From a virus: a DNA stretch of 23,477 nucleotides. The notes under the pieces were generated by a model that ran no database searches, had not been told where the DNA came from, and was given only the letters and a program-made list of their open reading frames with translations. The position numbers were made by a program, and so were the translations under genes. Location: positions 1-23,477 of the IMG/VR virus record IMGVR_UViG_3300003410_000048; one strand, written 5' to 3'. Every line of letters begins with the position of its first letter. The stretch's first letter is position 1. Positions 23,317 to 23,477 of the stretch are shown here, in pieces.

Positions 23317-23477
23317 TTATCCTGCAAAGACATTGGAGGAACCAGAAGAAATAACATGTGATGAATAATCATCACCCAATCTTCCAATACCCTTACCGTT
23401 TACGAAAACTGTACTTGAAAAACTTGACAACTTAGGTGCATGTGGGTTGCAACAAGGTCCTGCGTATAGATGAGTTA
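23317..23477 (-). CDS. PAAR-domain baseplate spike-tip protein, C-terminal part (partial)
   Basis: The gene enters from the right edge; the last 52 codons and a TAA stop are present. The visible protein begins THLYAGPCCNPHAPK, continues STVFVNGKGIGRLGDD and ends SSGSSNVFAG. The pattern of Cys/His residues, then VFVNGK, then a GD turn, then GS-NVF-G is typical of PAAR proteins, which form a small metal-stabilised cone on the tip of the central spike (T4 gp5.4 is the phage example). The canonical Pro-Ala-Ala-Arg is replaced by KGIGR. The Cys pair and the two visible His residues are candidate metal ligands (inference). It lies 17 nt upstream of gene 25, so the spike tip and the baseplate wedge are encoded side by side. 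The N-terminus is outside the window. Confidence 0.8.
   Translation of the reverse strand, partial: THLYAGPCCNPHAPKLSSFSSTVFVNGKGIGRLGDDYSSHVISSGSSNVFAG

Overview
The window is a late structural-gene block of a T4-like (contractile-tail) marine myovirus of the cyanophage/pelagiphage kind. Three things support this. Recognisable baseplate-wedge proteins occur in order (gp25, gp6, a gp7-like protein, gp8). A gp13-type neck protein sits at the other end. The T4-type late-promoter octamer TATAAATA occurs in intergenic gaps on the coding strand. All twenty genes lie on the minus strand and read from the right end of the window to the left. Gaps are 0 to about 60 nt. I see no tRNA, IS element, CRISPR array, host-like metabolic gene or homing endonuclease. 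The host cannot be read from this window.

In transcription order: (1) 23477-16883 is the baseplate module: the end of a PAAR-type spike-tip protein, gp25, gp6, a gp7-like wedge protein and gp8. (2) 16831-10355 is one giant 2158-residue protein with a DUF4815-type N-terminus, a glycine-rich linker and a conserved C-terminal half. (3) 10353-9493 holds three small proteins with coiled-coil or fibre features, one carrying a dockerin/EF-hand-like calcium loop. (4) 9463-4215 alternates two small beta-rich proteins with two long fibre-like proteins (709 and 796 aa); the 796-aa protein is about eight copies of a beta module. (5) 4201-2100 is a tandem array of four paralogous ~170-aa proteins. (6) 2040-951 holds two unrecognised genes. 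(7) 911-1 is the gp13 neck protein, cut by the window start just after an EEINKIEEEM-like helix.

Genes 25, 6, 7 and 8 build the baseplate wedge. The giant protein and the fibre and paralog cluster occupy the place where T4 has genes 9-12 and wac, so they probably provide the peripheral baseplate and host-contact apparatus; this is inference from position and repeat architecture. Late promoters divide the block into overlapping units. The one before gp13 sits inside the loop of a hairpin whose 3' arm is the gp13 ribosome binding site, an arrangement like T4 gene e, where read-through RNA is translationally silenced but late RNA is not. Several small beta modules recur in otherwise unrelated proteins (gp13, gp8, gp7-like, DUF4815 protein, both fibres), suggesting module shuffling among structural genes.
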